Shown: piece by piece, positions 1 to 8,783 of the stretch
Layout of the letters: each line of letters starts with the position of its first letter
How positions within the stretch are numbered: the stretch's first letter is position 1
The notes under the pieces: generated by a model
The model's database searches: none
The model's input: the letters and a program-made list of their open reading frames with translations, nothing else
Told to the model about the DNA's origin: nothing
Translations under genes and position numbers: made by a program
Source: VXNF01 sp965116465
GTDB lineage: Bacteria > Actinomycetota > Acidimicrobiia > Acidimicrobiales > CATQHL01
NCBI GenBank assembly: GCA_965116465.1
Contig: OZ220687.1
Span: 2,480,001 to 2,544,000, forward strand
Direction: 5' to 3'
Length of the DNA: 64,000 nt

Positions 1-517
1 AGGTCCAGACGGTGAAGTCCTCGTTCGGTTCGAAGGACTCCAGCAGGTACGGCTGCGGTTGCCCGCCGGCGTCGGTGATGGTCAGCGGATCGAAGATGGC
101 GCGCATGATGGTGTGACACGACACGGTGCAGGTCTGGGTCGCCGGGTTCCAGCCGCCGGGGCTCTCGGCCTCGAGGCCCACGAACAGCGTTCCCCCGTAG
201 ACGGGCCCTGTGGTCGGCTGCGGCGCCGCCACCGGGGCGGGTGGCGGGGACGTCGGTTCGCTTGGCGTCTGGGGTGCGGGCGGTGGGTCGGATGCGGCCG
301 GAGCGGTGGCGGGCTCGGGCGGTTCGCTCGGCGGCTGAGGATCGGGCGCGGGTTGAGGGTCCGACCCTGCCGGCGAAGCGGTGGGCGCCGCCGGTGCGCC
401 GGATTCCGAAGCCGGGCCGTCAGCCGGGATCGTCGAAGGCGCTGGGTCCTCCTGGCCGCCGCAGGCCGCGGCGAGCAGCGCCACGACGGCCGCTGCGGCG
501 AGCAGGCGGGGGCTCAT
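1..517 (-). CDS. ABC transporter substrate-binding lipoprotein, family 5 (partial, N-terminal part)
   Basis: N-terminal 172 residues of an extracellular solute-binding protein; the remainder lies beyond the left edge of the window. The ATG at 515-517 opens a lipoprotein signal peptide ending in the lipobox LAAAC (Cys19). A Pro/Ala/Ser-rich linker of about 60 residues follows, then the start of a family-5 (peptide/nickel-type) binding domain with VYGGTLFVGLEAE and NPATQTCTVSCHTIMRAIFD. The domain start is nearly the same as in the gene at 645-2525, so the two are tandem paralogues in one orientation. The protein should be anchored outside the membrane and deliver a small peptide or similar ligand to a permease, but no permease gene is visible here. 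Family is clear from the paralogue; the substrate is unknown. Confidence 0.85.
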   Translation of the reverse strand, partial: MSPRLLAAAAVVALLAAACGGQEDPAPSTIPADGPASESGAPAAPTASPAGSDPQPAPDPQPPSEPPEPATAPAASDPPPAPQTPSEPTSPPPAPVAAPQPTTGPVYGGTLFVGLEAESPGGWNPATQTCTVSCHTIMRAIFDPLTITDAGGQPQPYLLESFEPNEDFTVWT

Positions 518-644
518 TTGCTTTGGCACACGTGATCCCACTGATCCACTCCACCCGGGCGTCGGTGCTGACTGATCGTCCTTCGAGCATGTTCAGTATC
601 TCACGCCCACCCAGTGGAGGGGCGACGAGCCGGTTCCTGGCCGG

Positions 645-2525
645 TCACTCGATCCAGGTCTCGGTGAGGAAGGCTCGCCCCTCGATGAGGTTGAGGATCT
701 CGCGCCCGTCGGGCAGCGTCAGCTTCGCCAGGTTATGGACGTGGTCGAGGTGCGGCAGCATCCAGAGCGACCAGTTGAGCCACACGTTGTAGACACCGGC
801 CGCGAAGATCCGATTGACTTCCTCGGCCAGCGCCCGCAACTCGTCGGGGTCGGTGGTACGCGCGGCGGCCTCCAGGGCGGCGTCCAGTGCCGGATCCACG
901 ATCCGTCCGAAGTTCACGGCCAGGCCGGCGGCGTACTCGGAGTGCCACCACGTGCGCTCGTTCTCGAGGCTGGCACCATTGTGGTTCCGCCACAGGAACG
1001 TCTGGAAGAGCCCGAAGACGGCGTTCGTGATGAGGGTTCCCTGGTCCACCTGGGTGATCTGGGTGTCGATGCCGCAGTCGTTCCACATCTGGGAGATCAG
1101 TTCGGTCGTCGTCCGGTTGAACGAATCGTTCGTCGTGCCGAGTTCCACCACGCCGGGGTTGTCCAGCTGGCTCCAGAGAGCGCGTCCCGCCTCGGGGTCG
1201 TAGGTGGGGAACCCGGAGTCGGCCAGGTAGCCGGGCGTGTTCGGCCCAAACGGGCCGTTGGCAGTCGGAGTGTTGCCGCCGACTCGCAGCAGGTTGTAGG
1301 TGTCGTAGTCGGTGCAGTGGGCCACGGCCTGCCGGGCGCGGATGTCGTCGAAGGGCGGGTTGGCGGCGTTCAGCATCATGTAGGTGGTCTGGAAGAAGCT
1401 GCCCTCCTCCACCATCTTGTAACTCTCCCGGTACTCGCCTGCCTTGAGGGCGGAGTTGATGTGTTGGACGTCGAGGTCGCCCGATGCCAGGGCCAGGTCG
1501 CGGGTTTCCTGGTCGGGGATGGGTCGGAACACCACCCTGTCGAGATACGGGAGCTGGCGTCCTTCGGCGTCGGTCTTCCAGTAGTTGGGGTTGCGGTCCA
1601 CGATCAGTTCCGCATCCGGTGTCCATGAGGTGAAGACGAACGGGCCGGTGCCGACCGGCCGGATGGCACCTTCGGGGTCGGCGTACTGGCTCGGCGCAGC
1701 GAGGTAGCCCAGTTGGCCGGTCAGCAGCGCGGGCAGCCCGGCGAGCGGACCGGCGGTTCGCACTTCCACGGTCAGGTCGTCGATCACCTCCCAGCTCGCC
1801 CAGCGGCGGACGATCAGGCCTGTCAGCGTTCCCGCCTTCAGGTTGTCGAAGTGGGTGGCGAGGGCGGCGGCGTCGGCGGGCGTGCCGTCGTGGAAGGTGA
1901 TGCCCGGCCGCATCGTCAATGTCCAGACGGTGAAGTCCTCGTTGGAGCTGAAGGACTCCAGGAGGTAGGGCTCGGCGGCCCCTGAGGGGCCTTCGATCGT
2001 GAGCGTGTCGAAGATGGCGCGCATCACGGTGTGGCAGGCCACGGCGCACTGCGTGGTCGCCGGATTCCAGCCCTGGCCGGTCTCGGCCTCCAGGCCGAAG
2101 GTCAGCGTCCGGCCGTAGACCGGCTCGGCGACGGGCTCGGGTGCCGCCACCGGCGCCGGTGGCGGCGGGGCCGGGTCGTCCGCTGCAGGTGGTGGTGCCG
2201 GCGGGTCCCCCGGCGCGGGTGGTGGCGCCGGCGGATCATCGCGTGCGGTTGGCGGCGGGGGCGGGTCGCCGGGCGCAGGTGGTGGTGCCGGCGGGTCCCC
2301 CGGCGCGGGTGGCGGTGCCGGCGGATCACCGGGTGCGGGTGGCGGCGGGGCCGGGTCGCCGGGCGCAGGTGGTGGAGCCGGCGCCCCGGCGGGCTCTGCC
2401 ACCGGCGCCGCATCGTCGCCGGCGTCCCCGCCGCAGGCGGCAGCGACCAGAAGGACGATCAGTGCCACCGCGGGCAGGCGTCGGTTCCACAGCGAGCGAG
2501 CGAGTTGCAGCAGGGTGGTCGGCAT
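645..2525 (-). CDS. ABC transporter substrate-binding lipoprotein, family 5 (peptide/nickel type)
   Basis: Periplasmic-binding-type lipoprotein of 626 residues. The ATG at 2523-2525 is chosen because AAAGGGGGG lies just upstream and because it places a clean signal peptide ahead of the lipobox VAAAC (Cys31); an in-frame upstream start at 2564 would add 13 non-signal residues. Residues about 40-135 are a low-complexity linker of repeated APGDPPAPPP-like units. The rest is a family-5 binding domain with TLTFGLEAETGQGWNP, LTMRPGITFHDGTPADA, a conserved DRNPNYWK segment and a C-terminal lobe rich in Trp. It is expected to bind an oligopeptide or related solute outside the membrane for an ABC importer whose permeases and ATPases are not in the window. 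The paralogue at 1-517 lies downstream on the same strand. Confidence 0.92.
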   Translation of the reverse strand: MPTTLLQLARSLWNRRLPAVALIVLLVAAACGGDAGDDAAPVAEPAGAPAPPPAPGDPAPPPPAPGDPPAPPPAPGDPPAPPPAPGDPPPPPTARDDPPAPPPAPGDPPAPPPAADDPAPPPPAPVAAPEPVAEPVYGRTLTFGLEAETGQGWNPATTQCAVACHTVMRAIFDTLTIEGPSGAAEPYLLESFSSNEDFTVWTLTMRPGITFHDGTPADAAALATHFDNLKAGTLTGLIVRRWASWEVIDDLTVEVRTAGPLAGLPALLTGQLGYLAAPSQYADPEGAIRPVGTGPFVFTSWTPDAELIVDRNPNYWKTDAEGRQLPYLDRVVFRPIPDQETRDLALASGDLDVQHINSALKAGEYRESYKMVEEGSFFQTTYMMLNAANPPFDDIRARQAVAHCTDYDTYNLLRVGGNTPTANGPFGPNTPGYLADSGFPTYDPEAGRALWSQLDNPGVVELGTTNDSFNRTTTELISQMWNDCGIDTQITQVDQGTLITNAVFGLFQTFLWRNHNGASLENERTWWHSEYAAGLAVNFGRIVDPALDAALEAAARTTDPDELRALAEEVNRIFAAGVYNVWLNWSLWMLPHLDHVHNLAKLTLPDGREILNLIEGRAFLTETWIE

Positions 2526-2665
2526 GATCCCCCCTTTCGATTCGACTGCGGCGAGTTTGCGCAAGATAGGTCCCGGAGCCGGCTGGCCGCAGTGCGCCCG
2601 ATGCTAGTGAGCAGCCTTGTTACGTGCCGGTCGAGAGGGCGCCGCAGGAGCCTGAGGGTGCGGCG

Positions 2666-4270
2666 TCACTGTCTCTCGACGCCGTCCGGTTCCGGGGTTG
2701 CGCCGGCTGTCGCGGCGCGTTCGACGAGTTCGAAGCGCAGGATCTTCCCGGTGGGATTGCGGGGGATCTCCTCGATGGCGTGGAACCGCTTCGGCACCTT
2801 GTAGCCGCTGAGGTATCGGCGCGCCCAACGGCGCAGGTCCTCCTCGCCGAACCCGGCGGTGCTGACCACGAACGCGGTGACCTCCTCGCCCCAGCGGGTC
2901 GACGGCGCGCCGACGACGGCCACGGCGTCGACCGCCGCGTGGCGGGCCAGTACGTCCTCCACTTCCCGGGGGAGGACGTTCATGCCTCCGGTGATGATGA
3001 TGTCCTTGGACCGCCCGGTGATCGTGACCGCGCCGGTGTCCGGATCGCGTCTCGCCAGGTCGCCGGTCGGGAACCATTCGTCCTCGGCGCGGGACGTCTG
3101 GCTCGCGTAGCCGGCGAAGACCTGCGGACCCCGCACCGAGAGTTCGCCCGTCTTCTCGTTGATGGCGATCTCGACGCCCGGCAGCGGGAAGCCAACGCCG
3201 CCGGGTTGCCGGGGGCCGTCGTACAGGTTCGAGACATTCAGTCCCGACTCCGTCGTCCCGTAGCGCTCCAGGGGAGGTTGGCCGAGCACGTCGTTGACTC
3301 GCTCGAAGAGAGTCGCCGGCAAAGGAGCCGAGCCCGATATCGGCAGGCGCAGGCGGGGCATAGCCACGGTCTCGTGGACGTTCGTGATGCGTTCCCACAT
3401 GGCGGGAACGGCGAAGACGACCGAGGCGTGGCGCAGCTTCGCTTCGTCGATGAGCCGTTCGGGGTCGAACCGGGAGAGGCAGTGAAGCGACGAACCGCTC
3501 AACACGGCGGCATGGAGGCCGCTGAGCCCGTGCTGGTGGTACATCGGCAGCGCGTGGACAAGGACGTCGTTCCGGTGCCAACGCCAGGCGCCCATGGCGC
3601 TGCGGATGGACGCCTGGATGTCTCCGTGGCGCAACGGCGTCAACTTGGGCGCGCCCGTCGTGCCTGAGGTGAATGCGCAGACGGCCACGTCGCCCGATCG
3701 GGGAAGGTGCGCGTGCGGCAGCGTGCCGCCACCGGAGGCTTCCAGACCGACGATCGGCCAGTGCGCCACGGACGTCCCCGCGGCGAGGCCGGCGAGCGTG
3801 TCGGTGGCCTGGCCGCCGGTGATCGCCACCGACACCGCCGCCGCGGCCATCTGCGCTTCGAGTTCGGAAGCCGTGGACGACGGATTGGCGAGCACCACCG
3901 GGGAGCGGAGGGCCAGCAGCGCCAGGTAGCAGGTGATGAAGTCGAGTGAGGTGGGGGCGGCCAGGAGTGTCGGGCGTGTCCGGTCCACTCCCCGGCGGGC
4001 GAGTGTTGCCGCGAGGGCTTCGGTCTGGCTGTGCAACTCGCGCAGGCCGAGGTGCTCGCCGTCGACGCCGATCCGCGCGTGCGTGGAGCCGGTGAGGGCT
4101 CGTTGCCGCAGCGCCCGCGAGATCGATCCCCGCCGGAGCCGGCGCGCCAGCTGGGCGCGGTCGGGGCTCGGCGGGAGCGTCGGATCGTGCATCCGCCAGG
4201 CACGCAACGTGGCGCCGTCGAGAGGCTCTGCTTGGAGTCGGTGTGCGGTTGCCACGGCTACCGCTCGCAT
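2666..4270 (-). CDS. AMP-dependent acyl-CoA synthetase/ligase (malonyl-CoA synthetase-like)
   Basis: Adenylate-forming ligase of 534 residues that would activate a carboxylic acid to an acyl-AMP and then an acyl-CoA. The family motifs are present in order: the P-loop AFTSGTTGAPK, ERYGTTESG (A5), EWFPTGDLARRD (A7), GRSKDIIITGG (A8) and the C-terminal catalytic Lys segment PRNPTGKILR (A10). Length is normal for the family. The HGLSGLHAAVLSG and SRFDPERLIDEA region resembles MatB-type malonyl/methylmalonyl-CoA synthetases, but substrate cannot be fixed from this. No strong ribosome-binding site precedes the ATG at 4268-4270. It lies 30 bp downstream of the crotonase-like gene on the same strand, suggesting a small CoA operon. 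Confidence 0.9.
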   Translation of the reverse strand: MRAVAVATAHRLQAEPLDGATLRAWRMHDPTLPPSPDRAQLARRLRRGSISRALRQRALTGSTHARIGVDGEHLGLRELHSQTEALAATLARRGVDRTRPTLLAAPTSLDFITCYLALLALRSPVVLANPSSTASELEAQMAAAAVSVAITGGQATDTLAGLAAGTSVAHWPIVGLEASGGGTLPHAHLPRSGDVAVCAFTSGTTGAPKLTPLRHGDIQASIRSAMGAWRWHRNDVLVHALPMYHQHGLSGLHAAVLSGSSLHCLSRFDPERLIDEAKLRHASVVFAVPAMWERITNVHETVAMPRLRLPISGSAPLPATLFERVNDVLGQPPLERYGTTESGLNVSNLYDGPRQPGGVGFPLPGVEIAINEKTGELSVRGPQVFAGYASQTSRAEDEWFPTGDLARRDPDTGAVTITGRSKDIIITGGMNVLPREVEDVLARHAAVDAVAVVGAPSTRWGEEVTAFVVSTAGFGEEDLRRWARRYLSGYKVPKRFHAIEEIPRNPTGKILRFELVERAATAGATPEPDGVERQ

Positions 4271-4300
4271 TCCGGCGGGGAAGTGACCGGTCCGCCTGCG

Positions 4301-5122
4301 CTAGCGGCGGAGGCCTTCGATGCTGCCGGTCCAGTTCTCACGGTTCCCGGTCCGCTCGCGCTCCAGCGGCTCGTGGAGGTCGGCATTGAGGAGTTGCTTG
4401 AGGCGGGCGCGGGCCTCGGGATGGGTTCGGGTGATCTCGGTGAGCAGCTCCTCCCGCCAGGGCGTGGCGATCCCCAACCGGATGGCCTCCGGCGCGTCCA
4501 CCCGGCGGGTCGTGAGGCACAGGTCGGCCGCCGCATGGCGCCCGGCGATCCTCACCAGCGCCCACGCACCGACGGCCAGACCGTGCCCGGCGCCCGCGAA
4601 ACGGAACCAGGCGTCGGGCGTGGCCATGCAGACGTCGGCGGCGAGACACAGCTGGGCGCCCCCGCCCACGGCCGCACCGGCCACCTCGGCCACGAATATG
4701 ACAGGAGATCCGAGCATCCGCTGATAGGTGGCGTAGAGCCGGTCCGACACGAGGGCCCGCTCGGCGTCGGGCAGGGTGAGGTCGGCGCCGGAGCAGAACA
4801 CCCCCTCGAGCGAGGAGCGGATCACGAGCGCCGCGTCGTGCCGTTCCTCGGCACGATCGATGGCCTCGCGCAACCTGACCAGGAAGGCGTCGTCAACGGC
4901 GTTGCGGCGCTTCTCGTCGGACATCAGGAACTCGGCGCAACCGTCGGGGATCGGTTGTCGGACCCCCGGGGTGGGTGCGGGCCGAGGCCCGGTCCGCCGT
5001 CGCTCCCTCGCCTTCCGAGGCCACCAGAACCCGCCGGGAATCCACCCCCAGGAAGGGAAGTCGCGAAGGCGAAGGGGCGCGCCGTGGTCGCCCTTGCGGA
5101 AACCGATCACGTGGTTCACCAT
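4301..5122 (-). CDS. enoyl-CoA hydratase/isomerase (crotonase) family protein
   Basis: Crotonase-fold protein of about 273 residues. The ATG at 5120-5122 (MVNHVIGFRKGD) is chosen because further upstream the frame runs antisense through the divergent hydrolase gene. The N-terminal 65 residues are Pro/Arg-rich and poorly conserved-looking; the fold starts near residue 70 with KRRNAVDDAFL. The oxyanion-hole segments are GVFCSGADLTL and AGAAVGGGAQLCLAADV. The usual Glu of the hydratase site (FxxPE) is replaced by WFRFAGAGHGL, so it may not be a hydratase. It lies directly upstream of the acyl-CoA synthetase and is probably cotranscribed. The family is secure, the reaction is not. Confidence 0.82.
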   Translation of the reverse strand: MVNHVIGFRKGDHGAPLRLRDFPSWGWIPGGFWWPRKARERRRTGPRPAPTPGVRQPIPDGCAEFLMSDEKRRNAVDDAFLVRLREAIDRAEERHDAALVIRSSLEGVFCSGADLTLPDAERALVSDRLYATYQRMLGSPVIFVAEVAGAAVGGGAQLCLAADVCMATPDAWFRFAGAGHGLAVGAWALVRIAGRHAAADLCLTTRRVDAPEAIRLGIATPWREELLTEITRTHPEARARLKQLLNADLHEPLERERTGNRENWTGSIEGLRR

Positions 5123-5183
5123 AGGTGACCTGCCGGCAATGAGCCGCCGGCGCCCGGGAAGGACGGTGAGGACGTTGGAGGAG

Positions 5184-6071
5184 ATGTCGGTGCGGGAGGT
5201 CACGACCTCTGACGGGGTGGTTCTGCACAGCGAGTCGGTGGGCGACGGCGACCCGATCCTGTTCATCCACGAGTTCGCCGGCGACCATCGCACCTGGGAA
5301 CCGCAGATGCGGAGGTTCTCACGCAGCCACCGCTGCATCACCTACGCCGCTCGCGGCTACCCGCCGTCGCAGGTGCCCACCGATCCGGCCGCCTACTCCC
5401 AGCGGCACGCCGTGGACGACGCTCTGGCGGTGCTCGACGCCCATGCGGTCACCGAGGCGCACGTTGTCGGGATCTCCATGGGGGGATTTGCCGGGCTGCA
5501 CCTCGCCATGCGGCACCCGGGGCGTGTCAGGTCGCTGGTCGCGGCCGGCACGGGTTACGGCGCCCGCCCCACCGAAGTGGACCGATTCCGCGGGGAGTGT
5601 GACGCCATCGCGGAGGTGATCGAAACCGCGGGAATCGCTGCGTTCGCCCGGCAGTACATGTCCGGGCCGTCGCGGGTGCAACTGCAGAACAAGGACCGCC
5701 GCGCCTGGCAGGAGTACACCAGGTGGGTGAGCGAGCATTCGGCGGAAGGCTCGGCCGCCACGATGCGCGGCGTGCAGCGGGAGAGGCCGTCGCTCTACGC
5801 CCTGGAGGCTGAGCTTGCGTCGATCGCGGCTCCGGTGCTCGTTCTCGCCGGCGACGAGGACGACGGCTGCCTGGAGACGAGCGTGTGGCTGAAGCGGGTG
5901 ATCCCGACGGCCGGACTCGCCGTGCTACCCAAGTCGGGGCACACGCTGAACGTCGAGGAGCCGGACCTCGTGAACACGCTCATCGCGGACTTCCTGCACC
6001 GGGTCGAGGCCGGCGTCTGGGGACCGCGGGATCCGCGCGCCGACCCGGGAGCCATCACCGGATTCTCGTGA
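5184..6071 (+). CDS. alpha/beta hydrolase
   Basis: Cytosolic alpha/beta-hydrolase of about 295 residues. It has the oxyanion segment ILFIHEFAGD, the nucleophile elbow VVGISMGGFAGL (Ser in GISMG), a late acid in LVLAGDEDDG and the catalytic His in KSGHTLNVEEP, so the Ser-Asp-His triad looks complete. The length and the CITYAARGYPPSQVP strand are like 3-oxoadipate enol-lactonase and related esterases, but substrate is open. The ATG at 5184 is used; GGAGGAG abuts it very closely, so an in-frame GTG at 5166 is a serious alternative start. It is divergent from the crotonase-like gene and lies 55 bp upstream of the SDR-like gene on the same strand. Confidence 0.88.
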   Translation: MSVREVTTSDGVVLHSESVGDGDPILFIHEFAGDHRTWEPQMRRFSRSHRCITYAARGYPPSQVPTDPAAYSQRHAVDDALAVLDAHAVTEAHVVGISMGGFAGLHLAMRHPGRVRSLVAAGTGYGARPTEVDRFRGECDAIAEVIETAGIAAFARQYMSGPSRVQLQNKDRRAWQEYTRWVSEHSAEGSAATMRGVQRERPSLYALEAELASIAAPVLVLAGDEDDGCLETSVWLKRVIPTAGLAVLPKSGHTLNVEEPDLVNTLIADFLHRVEAGVWGPRDPRADPGAITGFS

Positions 6072-6126
6072 GGTCGTCCCACCGGAGGTGTGACATCATT
6101 TCGTGCGGGATGACAAGTCAGGGAGA

Positions 6127-6930
6127 ATGCCCGTGGACCTACAACTGACCGACAAGGCCGCCATCATCACCGGCGGGAGCATGGGTATCGGCAAGGCCGT
6201 GGCCGAGGGACTGGCCGCCGAGGGTTGCGATGTCGCCATCGTGGCCCGGGGGCAGGAACTATTGGAGGAGGTGGCGGCGGATATCGCCTCGGCGAGCGGA
6301 AGGCGCTGCATTCCCCTGGTGGGCGACATGAGCAGCACCGACGACGCCAACCGCGTCGTGGATGCCGCCGCCGAGGCGTTCGGCGGGCTGGACATCTGCG
6401 TGCCCAACGCCGGCAGCTCGCCCGGCGGGCTCCTCGAGGAACTGACCGACGACCAGTGGAACGCCAGCCTGCAACTCAAGTTCATGGGCCACGTGCGGAC
6501 GGTGCGCGCCGCCGTGCCGCACCTGCGGGCCCGCGGCGGGGGCTCCATCGTCATGGTGGTCGGGAACGACGGCCTCAAGCCCTCGTACTGGGAGATGACC
6601 GCCGGTGTCGCCAATGCCGCCGACATCAACTTCGCCTCCTCGGTGGCCGAGCAGTACGGCCGCATCGGCATCCGCTGCAACACCGTGAATCCGGGTCCGG
6701 TGGCCACCACCCGCTGGGACTACCTCGAGGAGGCCATGGCCCGCGACAAGAAGATCAGCAGGGAGCGGGCCCACGAGATCACCATCGACAGCCTTCCCCT
6801 GGGGACGATCTGCACGGCCCAGCAGGTGGCGGACGTGGTCGTCTTCCTGGCGTCGGATCGCGGCGGCTACGTCAACGGCGCGCACATCCTCCTCGACGGA
6901 GGCCAGCGCAAGGCGCTGATGGACGTCTGA
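6127..6930 (+). CDS. SDR-family protein lacking the YxxxK catalytic pair
   Basis: Rossmann-fold short-chain dehydrogenase/reductase-like protein of 267 residues. The cofactor loop TGGSMGIG, the NAG motif in CVPNAGSSPG and the NTVNPGPVATTRWD segment are typical of classical SDRs, and the C-terminal FLASDRGGYVNG and LLDGG are normal. Where the catalytic Ser...YxxxK should be, the sequence reads VVGNDGLKPSYWEMTAGVANAAD, with no Tyr-x3-Lys in the usual position. The fold and NAD(P) binding are thus likely but ordinary SDR catalysis is doubtful. The ATG at 6127 follows AGGGAG; an in-frame GTG at 6103 would add eight residues. It ends 11 bp from the convergent alkylation-repair gene. Confidence 0.85.
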   Translation: MPVDLQLTDKAAIITGGSMGIGKAVAEGLAAEGCDVAIVARGQELLEEVAADIASASGRRCIPLVGDMSSTDDANRVVDAAAEAFGGLDICVPNAGSSPGGLLEELTDDQWNASLQLKFMGHVRTVRAAVPHLRARGGGSIVMVVGNDGLKPSYWEMTAGVANAADINFASSVAEQYGRIGIRCNTVNPGPVATTRWDYLEEAMARDKKISRERAHEITIDSLPLGTICTAQQVADVVVFLASDRGGYVNGAHILLDGGQRKALMDV

Positions 6931-6940
6931 GCCGCTGGCT

Positions 6941-7624
6941 CTACGCCGGCCGCTTGTCGCGCCGCGCCCAGATGCGGTCGATGTACGCCACGGCCTCGGG
7001 CGTCTTGCAGGAGGTCTCGCCGTGGTCCACGACGACAGGTCCGATCCGCCGGGCGGCGGCGGTGGCGCTCTCCCGAAGTGACTCGTTGCGGCCGCCGATG
7101 GCGATGAGGGCGCCGTTCATGCAGTGCCGCACCCGGTTGGCGGACTCCGCGATGCTCGACTCGATCCTCGCCAGACGCATCTCGAAATAGTCATCGCCCA
7201 AGTCGTTGTCACCGAGCGCCTGCTGAGCGACGAGGGTCCAGCCGGCCGAGGCCATCCACTCACTGACGTCATCGATCCAATCCGCGGCGCAGCCGTCCAG
7301 GAACGGCGTGCGGGCGACGAACGCGGCCATCTCGTCGATCAGGACGTAGTTGCCGAGGTCCCCCGCCCACGCCTCGATCTCGGATCGACCGGTCCGCGCC
7401 GGGTCTGCAACGGCGAGAGCCAGCACGCGGGCGTCGTGGTTTCCGCTCGCCCACAGCGCCTGTGCCAGATCGTGATCGGGCCGGAGCTTCTTCCCCATCT
7501 TGCGCAGATGGGCGAAACTCACCCCGAACATCGGCTCGTTCACGCCGTGCCGGGCATAGACCTTGCGGTTCTGGGCGGTACCCAGCGCCTCCAACTCCGC
7601 CAACACGCTGCCGGGATCGCTCAT
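6941..7624 (-). CDS. DNA alkylation repair protein (AlkD-like HEAT-repeat family)
   Basis: Protein of 227 residues resembling the DNA_alkylation family, whose AlkD-type members are HEAT-repeat DNA glycosylases removing N3/N7-alkylated purines. Recognisable parts are the N-terminal ELEALGTAQNRKVYARHG, the central ALWASGNHDARVLALAVAD, WAGDLGNYVLIDEMA and the C-terminal SANRVRHCMNGALIAIGG, all in the expected order and length. The start at 7622-7624 is chosen because AGGTGGAG lies just upstream; longer in-frame extensions give no conserved sequence. It converges with the SDR-like gene. The family call is made by resemblance of spacing and helices; direct glycosylase activity is inferred only. 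Confidence 0.8.
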   Translation of the reverse strand: MSDPGSVLAELEALGTAQNRKVYARHGVNEPMFGVSFAHLRKMGKKLRPDHDLAQALWASGNHDARVLALAVADPARTGRSEIEAWAGDLGNYVLIDEMAAFVARTPFLDGCAADWIDDVSEWMASAGWTLVAQQALGDNDLGDDYFEMRLARIESSIAESANRVRHCMNGALIAIGGRNESLRESATAAARRIGPVVVDHGETSCKTPEAVAYIDRIWARRDKRPA

Positions 7625-7792
7625 GTCTCCACCTCGTGTGCCGCTCCGGATGGGTGCACCGTTTCGTCGCGTGTGCTGGTCCGTTCTGCTCAGACCTCTC
7701 GCCTGCGCACCAAGCGCCACGATATGTGATCACCCTGTGGCCGCCGCATCCGGACGGCCTCGATTCAGAGCATGAGTGCCGGGCGGGACTAT

Positions 7793-8183
7793 TCACCACG
7801 CTCCACGTGTGAGGTTCTTGTCGGCGAACATGTAGTGCCCCAACTCGTGGGGAGCATCAGGATGCGCCGACCGACGGTCGGCGCTGCCGCGCTCGAGCAG
7901 GATTGCCACACCATCGCGCTCAGTTCGCCCAGCACCACGAGAATGCGAGCAGGCTGCCACGCTCCGCGTGGCGGCCAAGTCGAACTTTGGTCCAGTGCGA
8001 GGGCGATGGGCTTGATGTCGCGCAACTGTTGGCACCCGTTGGCGTCGGTTCGCGACGATCACGGACCTGCGAGACGTGTTCGAGCGAATACTTGACTCCC
8101 GGACGACAGTTTCCTCGGCGTGGAGTCGCGCAGGGGCTTGCAGAACGTGCTCTGCTGGGCGAGAATAGGGGTGCTGAGAGCAA
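7793..8183 (-). pseudogene. decayed ImmA/IrrE-type metallopeptidase
   Basis: No intact gene spans this stretch, but on the minus strand one frame ends with PHELGHYMFADKNLTRG, holding the zinc-peptidase motif HELGH at 7835-7849, typical of ImmA/IrrE peptidases (HELGHxxF). The residues that should precede it, ARILVVLGELSA, are in another frame (about 7920-7960), and further upstream fragments use a third. The pattern is that of a frameshifted relic of a small phage-type or toxin-antitoxin peptidase at the edge of the defence island. The motif itself is certain from the sequence; the extent of the relic and its exact breaks are approximate. Confidence 0.55.
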
Positions 8184-8243
8184 TAGCTTGAGGAAGTGGG
8201 CCCGACTCCTCTCCGGACGGTGAGCAGTCGGGCCTTGCGCTGT

Positions 8244-8783
8244 CTAACGGGTCTTCACCTCCGCGACTCGCGGGAGCATGCCGAGGTGGTCGAGTCGAGT
8301 CCGCCACGTACCGCCTCGGCCCCAAGCCCATGCGATCGCATCGGCGATCCAGAGCAGAGGCTCGTCTGTGGCACGCCGATGGGCGTACGCGAATAGGGGC
8401 GCCGGGTGATGGCCAATGGCCTCGAATAGCACGGAACGGTCCCGGTCGTCTTGGCGATCACGCGATTCGATCACGACACGGGTGACACCGACGCTCCGCA
8501 GGTCCGCCACCATCGCCGCGAGAATGCGAGCCCGCGCGGCGACCTGATCCCGATTGTCGGTGAAGTACACGACCGGATCCACGTCAAGCGCCGCGATGGA
8601 GCCCAGTGCGGCGCGCCGACGCTCGTCGCTCTCGCGGGCGAAGTGGATTCGCCTCTGTCCCGGCGCCCGGAGGTGACGGAGAGCCCGGCGTGCGGGTCCG
8701 AGGCTGCTGACCGGAATCAAGACTGCGCAAATGACGTACCGTCGACCCCGAATCGATTCGTCGACGAAGGCGTGCAGACTCAT
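8244..8783 (-). CDS. DUF3800-like protein
   Basis: Small protein of 179 residues that resembles the DUF3800 family, proposed to have an RNase H-like fold. The N-terminal strand carries HAFVDES, the family's hallmark acidic start, followed by a second strand RRYVICAVLIPV, then RIHFARESDERRRAAL, a central VTRVVIESRDR strand and a C-terminal ADAIAWAWGRGG helix with a conserved-looking Asp. Its ATG overlaps the stop of the upstream winged-helix gene by four bases (ATGA), so the two are translationally coupled. DUF3800 genes are common in mobile and defence regions. The assignment rests on motif resemblance and is moderate; a nuclease role is inference. Confidence 0.6.
   Translation of the reverse strand: MSLHAFVDESIRGRRYVICAVLIPVSSLGPARRALRHLRAPGQRRIHFARESDERRRAALGSIAALDVDPVVYFTDNRDQVAARARILAAMVADLRSVGVTRVVIESRDRQDDRDRSVLFEAIGHHPAPLFAYAHRRATDEPLLWIADAIAWAWGRGGTWRTRLDHLGMLPRVAEVKTR

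Noticed and set aside
2102..2413. Arg/His-rich frames over the proline-rich linker of the binding lipoprotein
   Set aside because: They are shifted-frame readings of the repeated linker DNA.
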